Shown here: piece by piece, positions 26,501 to 40,762 of the stretch
Layout of the letters: each line of letters starts with the position of its first letter
Numbering within the stretch: the stretch's first letter is position 1
Source of the DNA: Misgurnus anguillicaudatus
Lineage: Eukaryota > Chordata > Actinopteri > Cypriniformes > Cobitidae
Direction of reading: 5' to 3'
Assembly: GCF_027580225.2 (NCBI RefSeq)
Contig: NC_073346.2
Span: forward strand, 5,978,001-6,042,000
Length of the DNA: 64,000 nt
The notes under the pieces: model-generated
Seen by the model: the letters and a program-made list of their open reading frames with translations, nothing else
Told to the model about the DNA's origin: nothing
The model's database searches: none
Translations under genes and position numbers: made by a program

Positions 26501-29500
26501 ATCTGACATGTGCTGTTTGGACTGAGGCGCACCCCTAGCTGCCCGATCCATTATCCAGCGCTTTAAATATGTGCACACACGCACCCAGGCCCGGGCCACT
26601 TGTGCGAGAGCGCGGCACTGGGACAGGGGACAATGCCTGCCTGTAATTACACCCAGATGGGCCACTCTTTCAGGCACACGGCCAGCTGGGCACTCCATCT
26701 ATCTCTTTATTACACTCTCTCTCTCTCACTCTCTATACCTTCTCACTTTCGGCCCCGTACTTGTTAATCTTTGTCTGTCTTTATTTCAGGTGGGACTGTT
26801 TAATTTCCGTCCCTCTGTTCGTCCGGTTCCATTGGAGGTGCACATCCATGGCTTCCCGGGACAACATTACTGCCCTCGGATGGCCAGCATGAACAAACCT
26901 GTTTTCCAGGGTAAAAAACTGCAGTCACACATACTTGTTGGATTGTGTGGTCCAAGATTTGACCCATAGCTCTTATGTGAAAACACTTAGATAAGTAGTG
27001 AGACCATCAGACAGCAGTCATTTCAAGCTTTTTATCTTTTTGTTGTTGGTTGCATGATTTCAGCCTCAAAAAATTAATTAAAAATACTGTGTTTCAGCAA
27101 TCCGAACTCACTCACCTGCCAAACCTGTCCTCATATTTGTGTCATCACGGCGTCAGACACGCCTCACGGCTCTGGATCTCATTGCATTCCTGGCCACAGA
27201 AGACGACCCCAAACAGTGGCTTCACCAGGATGAGAGAGAGGTCAGACATCACCTTCTCAATGTGATATTACTCAAGATTAAGCTAAAGTAGCTGAACAAA
27301 TTCGAAGTTTTGGAAAGCCACTTTACACAGAGCATACAATTTGGTTGCAATGCTTTATTCTTAGCAATTTTGAAAAATTTCACTTAAACACCACAACACT
27401 GTTAAAAAGATACACATTTACACGGATGTGCCAAGATGACTAAAAATGCTGTATTGCGTGTACCAGGCCAGTAGATGGCAATGTTACTTTATAAAGAAAC
27501 AATGCAAGTATGCACACATACTGTACGCATTCTTCTATAGAGCCATGAATACAAAAAAATCAAGATGATAAAAGTTTTGTTTAGACAGATGATGAGGTAG
27601 TTTCTAACTGCAAGTGACCCTGGACTATAAAACGAGAAAAATTCTAAACTTGTGTTGGAGAAGCGTTAAAGGGACATTCCACTTTTTTTTGAAAATAGGT
27701 CATTTCCCAGCTTGCCTAGAGTGAAACATTTGATTTTTACTGTTTTGGAGTCCATTCAGCTGATCTACAGGTCTGGCAGTACCATTTTTAGCATAGCTTA
27801 GCATAATTCATTGAATCTGATTAGACCATTAGCACTCAAAAATAACCAAAGAGTTTCAATATTTTTCTATTTAAGACTTTTCTGTAGTTACATTGTGTAC
27901 TAATTCCGACGGAAAATTAAAAGTTGTGATTTTTTAGGGTGATAAGTCTAGGACTATACTCTCATTCTGGTGAAACAATCAAGGACTTTGCTGCCGTAAC
28001 ATGGCTGCAGCAGGCGCAATTATATTATGCAGCACCTGATAATAGCCCCCTGCTATTGAAAATAACAAAGGGGATGATTTTCTAACCATATCAGCCTAGA
28101 AAATTGCATCTTTTTATTTTCCGTCAGGCTTACACGATGTAACTACAAATGAGTCAAGTTTTAAATAGTAAAAATATCTATGCTAATGGTCTAATCAGAT
28201 TCAATCGATTATGCTAAGCTATGCTAAAAGTCCAGACCCGGATATCAGCTGAATGGATTCCAAAACGGTAAGAATTAAATGTGTAACTCTAGGGGACCTG
28301 GACAATTAGCATATTTTTTTAAAAAAAAAGTGGAGTGTCCCTTTAACTCTACCAGCATTTTTTAAACAAGTTGCCAGCGTCAGCATTTTTGATATGATTT
28401 TTACAAAGGTTTAATGCCTTTCAGAAAATGTTTTTAAATATATATATATATCAAATGAAAGAACAGTCCCTCTCAAATATGGGTAGGTCTCTTTAAAAAA
28501 TAAGATAGCATTTTTGTAAAGGACTTTTGTTAGAGATCAGATTCAAAACGATTATCTAAACATACACCGAGTATTTCTTGCTTTTGCATCCGTAGATGAG
28601 GTATTGTTTTACAAGTTGGGTAAGAGCACCACCTTGTGGATAATAGCGGAAATATGAATTGCCGTAAAAACTAGGGATGCTCCGATCGATCGGCCGATAA
28701 TGCTTGCTATGCTTCTCAATGAATTACGGCAAAATGCCGCTACATACAAAAGCCAGGGGGCGCTCTCGTGCAGAAACTCAAAATGCGCTGTAGACGAAGA
28801 ACAATACACACGCAGCTATGATGACACGCAGCTTAAGGAAACGTCTTAAGGATATATTTATATTGCTGTTCTTCAAACCTTTTCAGGTATTTTCATGAAA
28901 ATAAAGAATATGTTTAATAGCTGTGAATAGATCGGCTGTACGATTCAGAATAGTGATCGGCCACGTATTTTTAGTGGAGATCGGCATTGATCGGAGCATC
29001 CCTAGTAAAAACTGTCAGGGAAGCATTTTCTTCTTGATTGATGAGATAACTCCTCAATGGCAGGGAAAGAGTTAATAAACTCAGTATCTTGAGCACCACA
29101 AAAACAGTCCTGTAGGCCGCCATTGTTGTTTTTGTTATATTCGCGCATGCCTATAGACTGAATTAATACTTTGCGCATGACGTCATTGTTATCACAGATT
29201 TGCGTTTACGTAGTTCACATGAATACAACAATAACTCGTGTGGATCAACTTGTGTATGGATTAACCAGTTCTCGCCATGAATATAGGCATATATATTGGC
29301 GCTAAGAGTAAAGAAACAAACATGAATATGACAAAGTGTTTTTGAAAAACGTGCACTTTGAAACTCATCTATAAAAGTTTGCGGTTTCAGGGCTACAAAA
29401 CGTCGGTGTCATGCAAACTGACAGCCAAACCACAAAAAAACTTGACTGTTTATGGTTAAAATGTCTGTTGTGTAAACGGCCTTTACGTTCAGTATTCTGT

Positions 29501-32500
29501 TAATGTCTTGAGGACACATACAGCAGATGAATAGTGCTGTTTACTGAGATGACCTTTATGATATTATTGCAAGATTCAGATGATTTGGGAACGGCTGTAC
29601 ATTTTATCTGATAGATCCTCAATGCTCTCCTGCTTCTTTTGTTATCTTCTCTATCGTGTCATATATCTATTTATTCTTTCTCTCCATTCACAATCTGAAG
29701 ATCTCCGTGTAACGGTGATTACTGTACGGCTCAGCTCAGCTTCTAGCAGAAAAGCCTGTGTCATCTTCCATTAAACTCCTCTTTCCACCGCATGCCGTTG
29801 GATCATTTCAAGATGTGAACAAACAGCTTTTTTCTGCTTGCCATCACAGATGTGTGCTAATATTTTCAAAGCTCTCAATTACAGAGCTATTCAAGAAAAA
29901 TGCTGCTTTCTTATCCCAATTATAAAGTAATCACATAAAAAATTGCAGCCTTGCGGAGGTGATAATTTCTTTAATAGCAGACGTATGTAACACACATTTG
30001 CACAAACACACTAAAGAGATGGGAAACACGTCTTTAATTATGTGTTTGCATGAACACACACACATGTCTACAAACTGGGTTTTACTGTGATAGTGCTGTG
30101 AGGTCACAGATTAACACATCAGGTTCAGATAATGACACACAAGACTGATCCACCAGGAGTGTGTTATGTTGCCATTTATAAAGCTCAATGTTTACTCCAA
30201 AAGGAGATATTAACAAAAAACTACAACAAACGCATCAGAGAGAGAGAGAGAGGGGGTATTTCTGTATAATTTGTTGTAGTTTAATATTATCATAAATGAA
30301 GCAAAAACACAACTGAACAAGCAGGCAATCAGTGTTCATTTTCTTCTTTTTTTAATTAATTATTTTCAATTTATATCTTTCAATTCCACACATACAGTGG
30401 CAAGAAAAAGTATGTGAACCCCTAGGAATGAACTGGTTTTCTACAGTGATTTGCCATAAAATGTTATCTGATCCTCATCTAGGTCACAACAATAAACAAA
30501 CACAATGTGCATAAGCTCACAAGACATAAATAATTCCAGTTTCTTGTGTCTTTTTTGGAAACACCCATTAAACATTCACAGTGCTAGAGGAAAAGTGAAC
30601 CCATGGACTAATTACTTTATTGAAAGCTTTTTTTTGTCAGAAGCTGGCAAACTGGAGTCCAATTCATAAAATGAGTTTAAATGTGTGGTTTAGTGCAACT
30701 TTGATTGATATTAAGACACTCAAACATTTTAAGATTGCTCTCCTTAAGAAGCATCAGCTCTTCTGAACCATGCTCTTATAAAGATATCTGATCAAGAGAT
30801 GTTGCACTCCATAAGGCTGAAAAGGGATACAAAACAATCTCAAAATGTTTAGACCTCCATCAGTCTACACTTAGACAAATTGCCTATAAATGGAGACTGT
30901 TAAATACTGTAGCTACCCTTCCTAGAAGTGGGCGCACAGTCAAGATGACTCCTAAGACACCATGTAGAATACTCAATGAAGTAAAGAAGAACCCGCGAGT
31001 AACAGCTAAAGGCTTGAAGACATCATTGGAACGGGCACACAGCTCTGTTCATGAGTCTACCCTACACAAGTCTTTGGACAGGCACGGTGTCTATGACAGT
31101 ACACCACGGAGAAAGCCGCTGCTCTCCCGAAAAACATTGCTGTGAGCCTGAAGTTTGCAAAAGGAGCACCTTGGCAAACCCCAGTGCTACTGGAAAAATA
31201 TTTTATGGATTGATGAAACAAAAGTTGATTTTTTGGGGAAAAATGTTATGGCGTAAAATGGGCACAGCTTACCAACATCAAAACATCATCCCAACAGTGA
31301 AGTATGGTGGAGGGAACATCATGATTTGGGCTTGCTTTGCTGCCTCATGGCCTGGACCACTTTGAGGGTAAAATTAATTATTAAGTAAAAAAAAATCCTA
31401 CAGGATAATGTCAGGGTGGCTGTCCACCAGTTGAAGCTCAGTAGAAGTTAGTTGATGCAACAGGACAATGACCTTAAGCATTGTAGTAAATCCACTACAT
31501 ACTGGCTTAAGAAAAACAAAATGCACCATTTGGAGTGGCCCAGACCTTAACCTGTGGAATGACCTCAAGAGAGCGGTTCACACCGGACATCCTACAAATA
31601 TGTCTGAGTTAAAGCGGTTTTGTAAAGGGGAATGAGCAAAAATTGCTTCTGAACGATGCGCAGGTCTGATTCAGAACTACTGAAAGCGTTGCTTGAAGTA
31701 TTTACTGCCAAATGAGGCTCAACAAGCTGTTAAATCCAAGGGTTCACTTACATTTTCCTCCAGCACTATGAATGTTTAATGGGGGTTCCTAAAAAAAAGA
31801 CACAAGAAACTAGAATTATTTGTGTGTTGTCACCTTATGCGCATTGTGTATGTCTATTGTTGTGACCTAGATCAGATCACATTTTATGGCAAATCACTGT
31901 AGAAAACCAGTTTATTCCTAGGGGTTCACATACTTTCTCTTGCCACTGTAAATTGCAGATTTCCGCACGCAAAATATGCGGGGCTTACATGATTTCATAA
32001 TAGGGCTGCATAACGATTAATTGCGACTAATCATTTGCATAATAAAAGTTTTTGTTTACATAATATAGGCTATGTGTGTGTACTGCGTATAATAATTATG
32101 TATATATAAATACACACAAATGTATGTAAATAGAAATATATACAAATGTAGGGAAAAATATATTATATTTATTTATTTAAATGTGTTTTTATACACAATT
32201 ATTATACACAGCACACACACACATATATTATGTAAACAAAAAACTTTTATTATGCAAACGATTAGTCGCGGTTAATTGTTATGCAGCTCTATTTCATAAT
32301 CCTCGCATTTTCACATATATCTTAGCAGAGAGTTGAAAAATTTTGCATCACACAACTGCAACCATGTCCCCTGTTGCCATGGGAACTTTATGAAGTGATG
32401 TAATTACGTGACGTGAACATCATTGAAAAGCTGCAAAACTGCAAAAATTTTTGCAAGTTCCCGCAATTTCATCACATAAATATCCCGCATATTCATCGCA

Positions 32501-35500
32501 CTTTTTAAGAAAACGCGCCACAAGATCAAGGATTTTTGCCCACAACAATCACTTAAAAACTTTTCTGGAAGCACTGATTTATGGTTTATTTTTTGAAATT
32601 TAATAAATCCGCTATTTCAGTTAAACTTGGCGTAATGATATTAAACTGTAATGCTGTTGACAGACCTGGAATTAATTCACAGGTGTGCGTTTATTGGAAA
32701 ATAATGCACACCGGAGCCGTAGAACATTCTCAACCAATGAGAATGAAGCATTTAACAGCCCTGTGGTATAAATATTTATATTTTTATTATTTTGAGTTGC
32801 ACTATACAAATGAATTTGAGTAATATTAAATCACTTTAATCGTGATGATCTATTTGTGATTGTGTTTGTATTAAAACAGTATAAATCTGCATGTGATCGT
32901 TTATAAATGTGGGACACAAATTTTCGGGACAGTTTGAGTCATGTTGGGAACAGCAGTCATTTATGGGGTAGCTATTGATGTTAGTGCTTTATATTTCCAT
33001 CGGCACACAGATCTTGTGTTAGAGCTAGATGCCTCATAAAGCATCTTAATGTCTGGCATCACTGACAACAAGCCAATGTTCCCTGTTAAAGACCCAGTAA
33101 AAGATCTTGCACATGTAATGTGTGTCTGCCTTTAATATTAGCAATGTGTATGTTTGTGAACACGGCTCTTTACATTTGCTGTAAAAACAGACCCTAAATT
33201 ATTGTTTATCAGGTTTTGCCTGTGATCCATGTAGATATAAAACAGTAGATGCTTAGAAGGTAGACGGAGAAAGATCATCAATCAATTTAAATCTGTCCCT
33301 TACATAAAATGAGCATGTTGTTTAGAAAGAGCACAACAGTAAATGTATTGGTTTAAAACGAGGAGAAGAGAGAGATGTGTTTTGATATGAATGTGAGGTC
33401 TTCTGGATCCAGCATGTTGAATGTGTGTTTCAGTGATATACGGGACGTCCCGCTGCTTTACTGCACTGAAGCGTGTAATGACTCGAGTGTTTCCCTGCTG
33501 TTTCAATGACAGCCGGCTGACGTTAGCTGTCCATCTAACAGCACTGCTCTAACTTCCCTTCATTTGCTCTTTAAACGTTTCCTTTTTTCCTCTTCTTTCC
33601 TATTTGGTATAAAATGCAGAATGCCCATCTGTGTGTTAATGTACTTGCGTGTGTTGCGTTAGATGACAGATATCATCGGCACTGTTAGAGAGTCAAACCT
33701 AAAGCTCACTCTGGCATTCGGGATCGGGATGCATCATGCGGGACTTCACGAAAGAGACCGAAAGACGGTGGAAGAGCTGTTTGTCAACTGTAAGATTCAG
33801 GTAAAGTCATTTCAGGTATTAAGTTTAATGAGATGAAGTAATTCCTAAATGAAAATGATTTTATGGTGTTTCCTTAGGTGTTAATAGCCACGAGCACGCT
33901 AGCATGGGGCGTCAACTTCCCTGCTCACTTGGTGATAGTGAAGGGCACAGAATATTATGATGGAAAGACGCGACGCTACGTGGATTACCCCATCACAGGT
34001 ACAGTAACATCTGTTTTTCCCTACGCATGTGTGTGTGTGTGTCTCCAGTGTCACTCATCTCCATCACATCTTCTCCAGATGTTCTTCAGATGATGGGTCG
34101 AGCGGGACGGCCACAGTTCGATGACCAGGGAAAAGCTGTTATCCTCGTGCACGACATCAAGAAGGATTTCTATAAGAAGTTTCTGTACGAGCCCTTCCCT
34201 GTGGAGTCGAGGTGCGTGTGAAACATGTCAACAGAGAGCCGACGTTGATTGACACGGGTCTGATCATGAGCTTGTTTTCTGTCCTCAGTCTTCTGAACGT
34301 GCTCTCTGATCACCTGAACGCTGAAACGGCAGCGGGTACCATCAACTCAAAGCAGGACGCCATGGACTACATCACCTGGACGTACTTTTTTCGCAGGCTG
34401 GTCATGAACCCCAGGTACTGCAGTCACTGTCTTTCACATGGCGATGTCACATTGCTGATGCTCCTTCCAGTCTGGCTAATAAACAAAAATATTACTGTAG
34501 TGAATTTAGAAGAACAACGGTTTAAATTCCAATGTTTTTCAGCAGGAAATGTTTAAATTGGTCTGGCCAGTAGAAAATTTATAAGGGCTGCACAGTTATT
34601 TACATTTAAATCAATAAGTGCCATTACTACATGGATTTATTTTTGTATATTTCATAGAAGAGGCTCGGCTTTGAAATACAAACACAAATGAGTGATAGAA
34701 ATGAAACAAGAGAGACACTTTACTTTACTTTGTGTTGCAACATTTAAAATATTCAGAACGTGCACACTGGGCGAGAAGTGCCGCACCGCGTCGTGTGTAT
34801 GACAAATCGAAGGTATCGCACACCGGACGTGCACAATAAATAGTGCAAGCTTAGTCCGAGTCTGCTTTAAGATGGAAAATATTCATTTGCAGCCGATGTT
34901 AATTATTAAAGTGTACCTATTTCATTGCTAAAAACAACGTTATTTTGTGTATTTGATATAATACAATGTGTTTGTGTGGTTTATGGTTTAAAAATACATT
35001 ATTTTCCATATACCGCACATTTTTGTAGCTCCAGATATACTGTCTTTCTGAAAGGCACGGATTTTGTACAAAACTCATCGATTTGAAAAGCTCTGTGTCC
35101 CTGATTGGCCAGCTAATCTGTACAATGTGATTGGCCTGAATACTTCTGACGTCATACACACTTACACACCAAAGGAAATTTAAAAACGTGAATCAGACCA
35201 TGGGAGCTCTTTTACGATTTGGGACAAATATGATGTTATTTAATGTTAAACTATGTAAGTGTGTGCGGCAGGGATTTGAGCCGGTGTAGCTTGGACAACG
35301 CCATCGACGACGCAGACGCAAAAAGTACGTAGACGCAAAATATGCACGTCGGTTCGTCAAACCCAAAATGGCGGTGTCGTAGAGTAGTAGCAACACGAGT
35401 GGCTCCAGTCCACACCGGTTTCACATCACAAGTGTGAGCAGTACGTAAGTGGCGCATGTTTTTTCAGCGCCCATGTTAACAAGCATGCACAACGCACGCA

Positions 35501-38500
35501 TGAGCAGCGCGAGCGATTGTTTCTGCGTCGGTTCAGCTTTTGCTGCGCTGCTCACGCTCAATTAAAGTGACAGTGCTTTGTTTATGGTTTAAATGCTCTT
35601 GTATTGACGCGAAAAAGTGTAATTTTACCATAAAATCATGAATGTGATGCCAAGTGTGTTTTAAACAGTCATGACTTTGAGCAATTTAAAGGAATAGTCT
35701 ACTCATTTTCAATATTAAAATATGTTATTACCTTAACTAAGAATTGTTGATACATCTCTATCATCTGTGTGCGTGCACGTAAGCGCTGGAGCGCGCTGCG
35801 ACGCTTCGATAGCATTTAGCTTAGCCCCATTCATTCAATGGTACCAATCAGAGATAAAGTTAGAAGTGACCAAACACATCAACGTTTTTCCTATTTAAGA
35901 CGAGTAGTTATACGAGCAAGTTTGGTGGTACAAAATAAAACGTAGCGCTTTTCTTAGCGGATTTAAAAGAGGAACTATATTTTATGGCGTAATAGCACTT
36001 TTGGGAGTACTTCGACTCGCCTGAAAAGTCCGCACCCCTTCTCACTCTCATAATGGGAGAGGGAGGGTGTTACTGCGCCGAGTCGAAGTACTCCCATAAG
36101 TGATATTACGCCATAAAATATAGTTCCTCTTCTAAATCCGCTTAGAAAAGCGCTACGTTTTATTTTGTACCACCAAACTTGCTCGTATAACTACTCGTCT
36201 TAAATAGGAAAAACTTTGATGTGTTTGGTCACTTCTAACTTTATCTCTTCATTTTCATTTCAAATACTTATATCACTGACAACAGTGGTCCGGACAGGAT
36301 ATTGTCATTTAAAAAGTGGAGTTGCAGCCCTCAACTGATGTTTATGTTGTCATTTTGTGTATTGGCCACCAGTTGTGTGATTGCAGTACCAGTTTTAGCC
36401 ACAAGTTTTGTGTTTGAAATATCAGTTTTGGCCACAATCCTACATACTGTTCCTTTAATTAATGGGGAGATAATCGAGAGTCGAATCGGACTGATAAAAT
36501 TAATCGTTAGATTAATCGAGTCATCAAAAAAAAAAAATAATCGCTAGATTAATCGTTTTAAAAAAAAACTTTTATCCCAGGCCTAGTGTACATTCAAAGA
36601 AAATATTGTGTTTAATTTTTAGATATATGGCGCGACATTTCTCGCTCGGTGTGCGACCCCCTTTACGAATGTTTCACAGCTCAATCACCGCTTGTCTACA
36701 ACAAATACAGTTTAAATGACTTAATTTTGATTTGAAATATATTCAGGAGCTAAACCTTTAAGTACCAATCGGATTAAAGTTCGCTGTAGTTTATATAATA
36801 TTGACTTGTTTTATTCAGTTCGCTCTCTTTATTTCCCATGTAGGGTGAATTACAGACAGAAGAAAAGCCATTGCACTTTTTCTGTTTATCTGAAAGTTAT
36901 AAAGAAAGTTGAAAGAGAGATTGACAGCAATGTTTTCCTCTTAACACATGTCATGATGTGTATTTATAATTTATGGTTCATCTTCAGTTTAAGCTTGACT
37001 CTAAGGTTTTATCTCCGTGATTAATGATTGTTTTCACGCTTGACTTAAGAAAGGCTTCTAGTACGTGTTAATTTTCCATATGATGTGGTACCATCACATC
37101 GCACACACACACACACACACACATACTGTGCATTTCACTTTCTACAGGTTATTTTTTATTGTTTCGCCGCAGGTCATTTTGTGGCTCTAAAGATAAACAA
37201 ATGGAAAACAGCGCGTGCTTCGGTAACTCAAATAAACAAACACGACGCAAATTCAATGAAACTTATGACTATTACTTGTTTACTTTAATTGGCCAATAGG
37301 GAAATTCAAGCTGTTCGGATAAACTGCAGATATCAGACCGCGGCGAAAGACAGAAAAACATCTTCACGTAGGGCTCATTACTCACGGCGTTTCCATGACA
37401 ACGTCATCACCGGACACAGTGGCCGCGGTCCAGGCCGACAGTTTACACCTCCATCGCAAAACAAGGTCTGAGAGATCACACACACAGCGGCGTCGCGGGG
37501 TCGTACGGGGCAGCGCAGACATCTGCCATGAATAGAAGGAGATGATTCCAGAACATTCCACTGACATTTGCACGCTTGTCAGGCCACATTAAACATACAG
37601 ACCTGTACGTGCCCTCCGCTTTACTGCCAACAGACCCTTATAGCACACACACACACACACTAATTCCTCAAGTGCTTCACTTCACTTTTAAGCTCTGTGG
37701 TAATAAAAGCTTTTATAGGAGTCATAATCTGCGCTTTTGTTACATTTTATTCTTTTTCCCTGAAGTCCACTTGTTAAACAAATACATTTTAGTGAGTTTT
37801 TCTTCAACTGACACGTCCTGCTTTAGTTTTGTACTACTTTGAACACTTTTATATGTTGATTATCTCATTCGTGAGGAGTTACTCAAGCGTATAAAGATAT
37901 GTATCTAGTATAGAGGTATACAGCATTTATTAAATGTCATGACTTTGTTTCAATTATAATAATTCCTTTTTATTTTGACAGTACACTTTGGACATTCAAC
38001 TAACAATAAATAACTTTGCAACAAAATGTCAACTAACTCTTATTCATTTGCAACTACACATTAACTACCTGTCATTAAAGTATAAGTAGAGTGTTAGGGT
38101 AAGTGTAATAAGTTGAGATGTAATGGCAAAGATACTTATAGTCAGTTGAATGTCTGATGGGGAGCATTAACAATAAAGTCTTAGTAGAAAGTAAGCAGAC
38201 AGCATCCTAACTGTGGGTTCACAACAGACGCGAGTTCAACGATTTGCGCGTGAGTAGATTATATACAAAGTCAATGCAAAGACGCAATCAGACACGTCCT
38301 CACGTGGGCGATGTGAATGACGCGGTATGGGCGGCACGTTTGCCATGAAAACACGCGCTATTCGCCTCAAACGCATCTTTGCGAAAAATTCGCATGACAC
38401 GAAGTTAAATCCCGCAAGTAATCTAGAGCGAGTAACACGATGCCCTGCGTTTGGTGTGTACGTAGCATAATACTCGCGAGTGATTTCAATGTAAAGACAC

Positions 38501-40729
38501 GTTTACACGCATCTGGAGGTCTTGCGGCGCGAATGAGGTGTTTAGCGCAGCACGGTAGACGCGAATCTGCCTCATTCGCGCGCCTAGTTTGCACGAATGA
38601 CACGAATTGACGCACGAATGATGTGAATTGAGTGTTGCCATGGGAAATGTGCAAGTTGAAAAATCTAAACTTTGGCAAAAATCGCGCTGCGTTAACCAAT
38701 CAGGAGCTTGCTCCAGTAGTGATGTGATTACATGAAGCGAGCGGAGTCGCAGAATCCCCTCCCAGCACGCGAATTTCCACGTGAATGTCTTGAATGCCAC
38801 CATACATACTCGTGTAACTACTCGTGTAACAGTCTTTAAATAGGGAAAACATTGAAGTGTTTGGTGGCTTCTAAATTCATCCCTGTTTGGATCCTAAGGA
38901 ATGAATGGGGCTATGCTAAATGCTAATACATTCGCGACGCACTGCACAAAGATTAAGTGCATGCATTGAATAAATATAAGTATGTATTAATTCGTCTAAG
39001 TTGAGTGAAGAACTTAAAATATATATAGAGTAAAATATTGAAAAACGGTGGTGTTTTCCTTTAATGATGCGCTCAAATTAATAGCATCAGTTTTAAGAAG
39101 GTTGCGCTCATGACAGTGTTGCCCTTGCTTCTTTTTTGTCCACCAATCAAGTGACTTGTCATAAATAAGTAAAAATGTACAAATAAATGATTGAAAAGCT
39201 ATTGCCCCGCCCCCTGATACAATCATGTATCTGCGATCTCACAGTCTGATGATAGGATGATCTCACAATGGGGTTTACAAACACCTTACTTGGAAATGGT
39301 TTCAGCTGCTGTGTATGCACACAGGTTGTTGAGCTCCTAGCAGGACCTCTGTCGCCAAAGTGGACGTATTTTTGGGACATTCGTGGCCTAATTGTTAGAG
39401 AGTCAGGCTTGTAACCCAAAAGTTGCCGGTTTATGCACGGCCAGCAGGTTGTGACTGAGATGTGCCCTTGAGCAAGGCACCTATCCCCTATTGCTCCCCG
39501 GGCTGCAGTGACAGCTGCCCACTGCTCCGTGTGTGTTTTTATCACTCACCGGATGGGTTAAATGCAGAGGTCACATTCCAACTATGGATTACCTTACCAT
39601 ACATTGGTCATTACGTCACTTTCACTTTTTTTCTTTCACATATTACCCATGCATTGAACCCCAATCAGTGCTCAATCTTCTTGACTATAGTCACATAAAC
39701 ATTATAAGATTCTCATGAAGATATTAAACACGACGACTTGTTTACATTGTGCTTTTAGGGTAATGTGACTGCTTGGCTGTGATTGGTCAGTTTCCCTGAT
39801 GATTTGCATGTTATTTGTCCTGTTGAAAACAGAAAGCTGTTTGTCCATCTCATCATCTGTCTCTGTCCGGTGTTCTTTTAAACCTTTGCTGTGCGTCACA
39901 GTCAGTTTGTCACCAGGCGTCGAGCACAGACTGAAACCCCAGAGGTCTCATGATGGGATCGAGCCCGCAGGAGATAAATAATGCTAATGGTGATGGCTGT
40001 GATTTTATCCACCGTAGAGGTGTTTACAACATTCAGACACACAACAGTCATGACTGCAGGACTGACAGATAACAACCATGGAAATGATGTAGGGCTCATA
40101 TCAGCTCTATAGCTGCCTGCATAGTTTAAGACAACAAAATATAGCATAATTGAAACACACACAGGAGAAGAACTGATGCGAAGAGTCTAATGATCTTTAT
40201 ATCCTTATAAAGATTTTCAACATTATACAGCAGCTGCTGAAACTGATTCAGTCTGATGTCACAGCACAAGTTTATTCAAGATTTTGTCACAATGTAACGC
40301 GGTTATTATAAGACCTTTTACATAAGAGGACAGTTACATATAAACGTACAAAAACAACAAAGAGAAGGGAAAAAATAAAGAAAAAAGTCAATGCTCATGG
40401 AACTGTCATTTTGTTATCTTGGACCTGCTTTAAAGTCTGCAGTATTGTGATAGTATAAAAAAAATTAACAAAACTCTATGTCCATGTTGGCATAAACCAG
40501 ATCTGTTCTTACATACATACCAGTTATCTTCATGACATCCAACTGTTAACTGTGTGTACCAGCTAAAACTAACCCGGACACAACATGTGTGTGTTGTTGT
40601 AAATTATTAACCCACATAGAGACCCACATAAAGCTCTCAACGCTTTAGATGTGTAGTGTTTTTAAAGGAGCAGAATTATGTTGGGTATTTTTTTTCAAAT
40701 TACTTAAATAACCTCTATTTCTCCCTTAA

Positions 40730-40762
<33 letters not shown>

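Larger units (their letters stand above)
27241..33662 (+). other. ascc3: ascc3 intron after exon 16 (6.4 kb)
   Basis: Holds a TTAA MITE (27670-28342), a hAT MITE (28672-29004), a Tc1 element with dead transposase (30395-31948), a palindromic hAT MITE (32001-32291) and a repeat fragment (32655-32790). 29013-30394 and 32800-33662 have no bounded element; 29690-30000 looks like candidate conserved non-coding DNA. Confidence 0.75.

Noticed and set aside
39384..39455. A tRNA gene on the + strand
   Set aside because: The tRNA-like head is degenerate (B box mutated, acceptor stem not paired) and runs straight into a SINE body.
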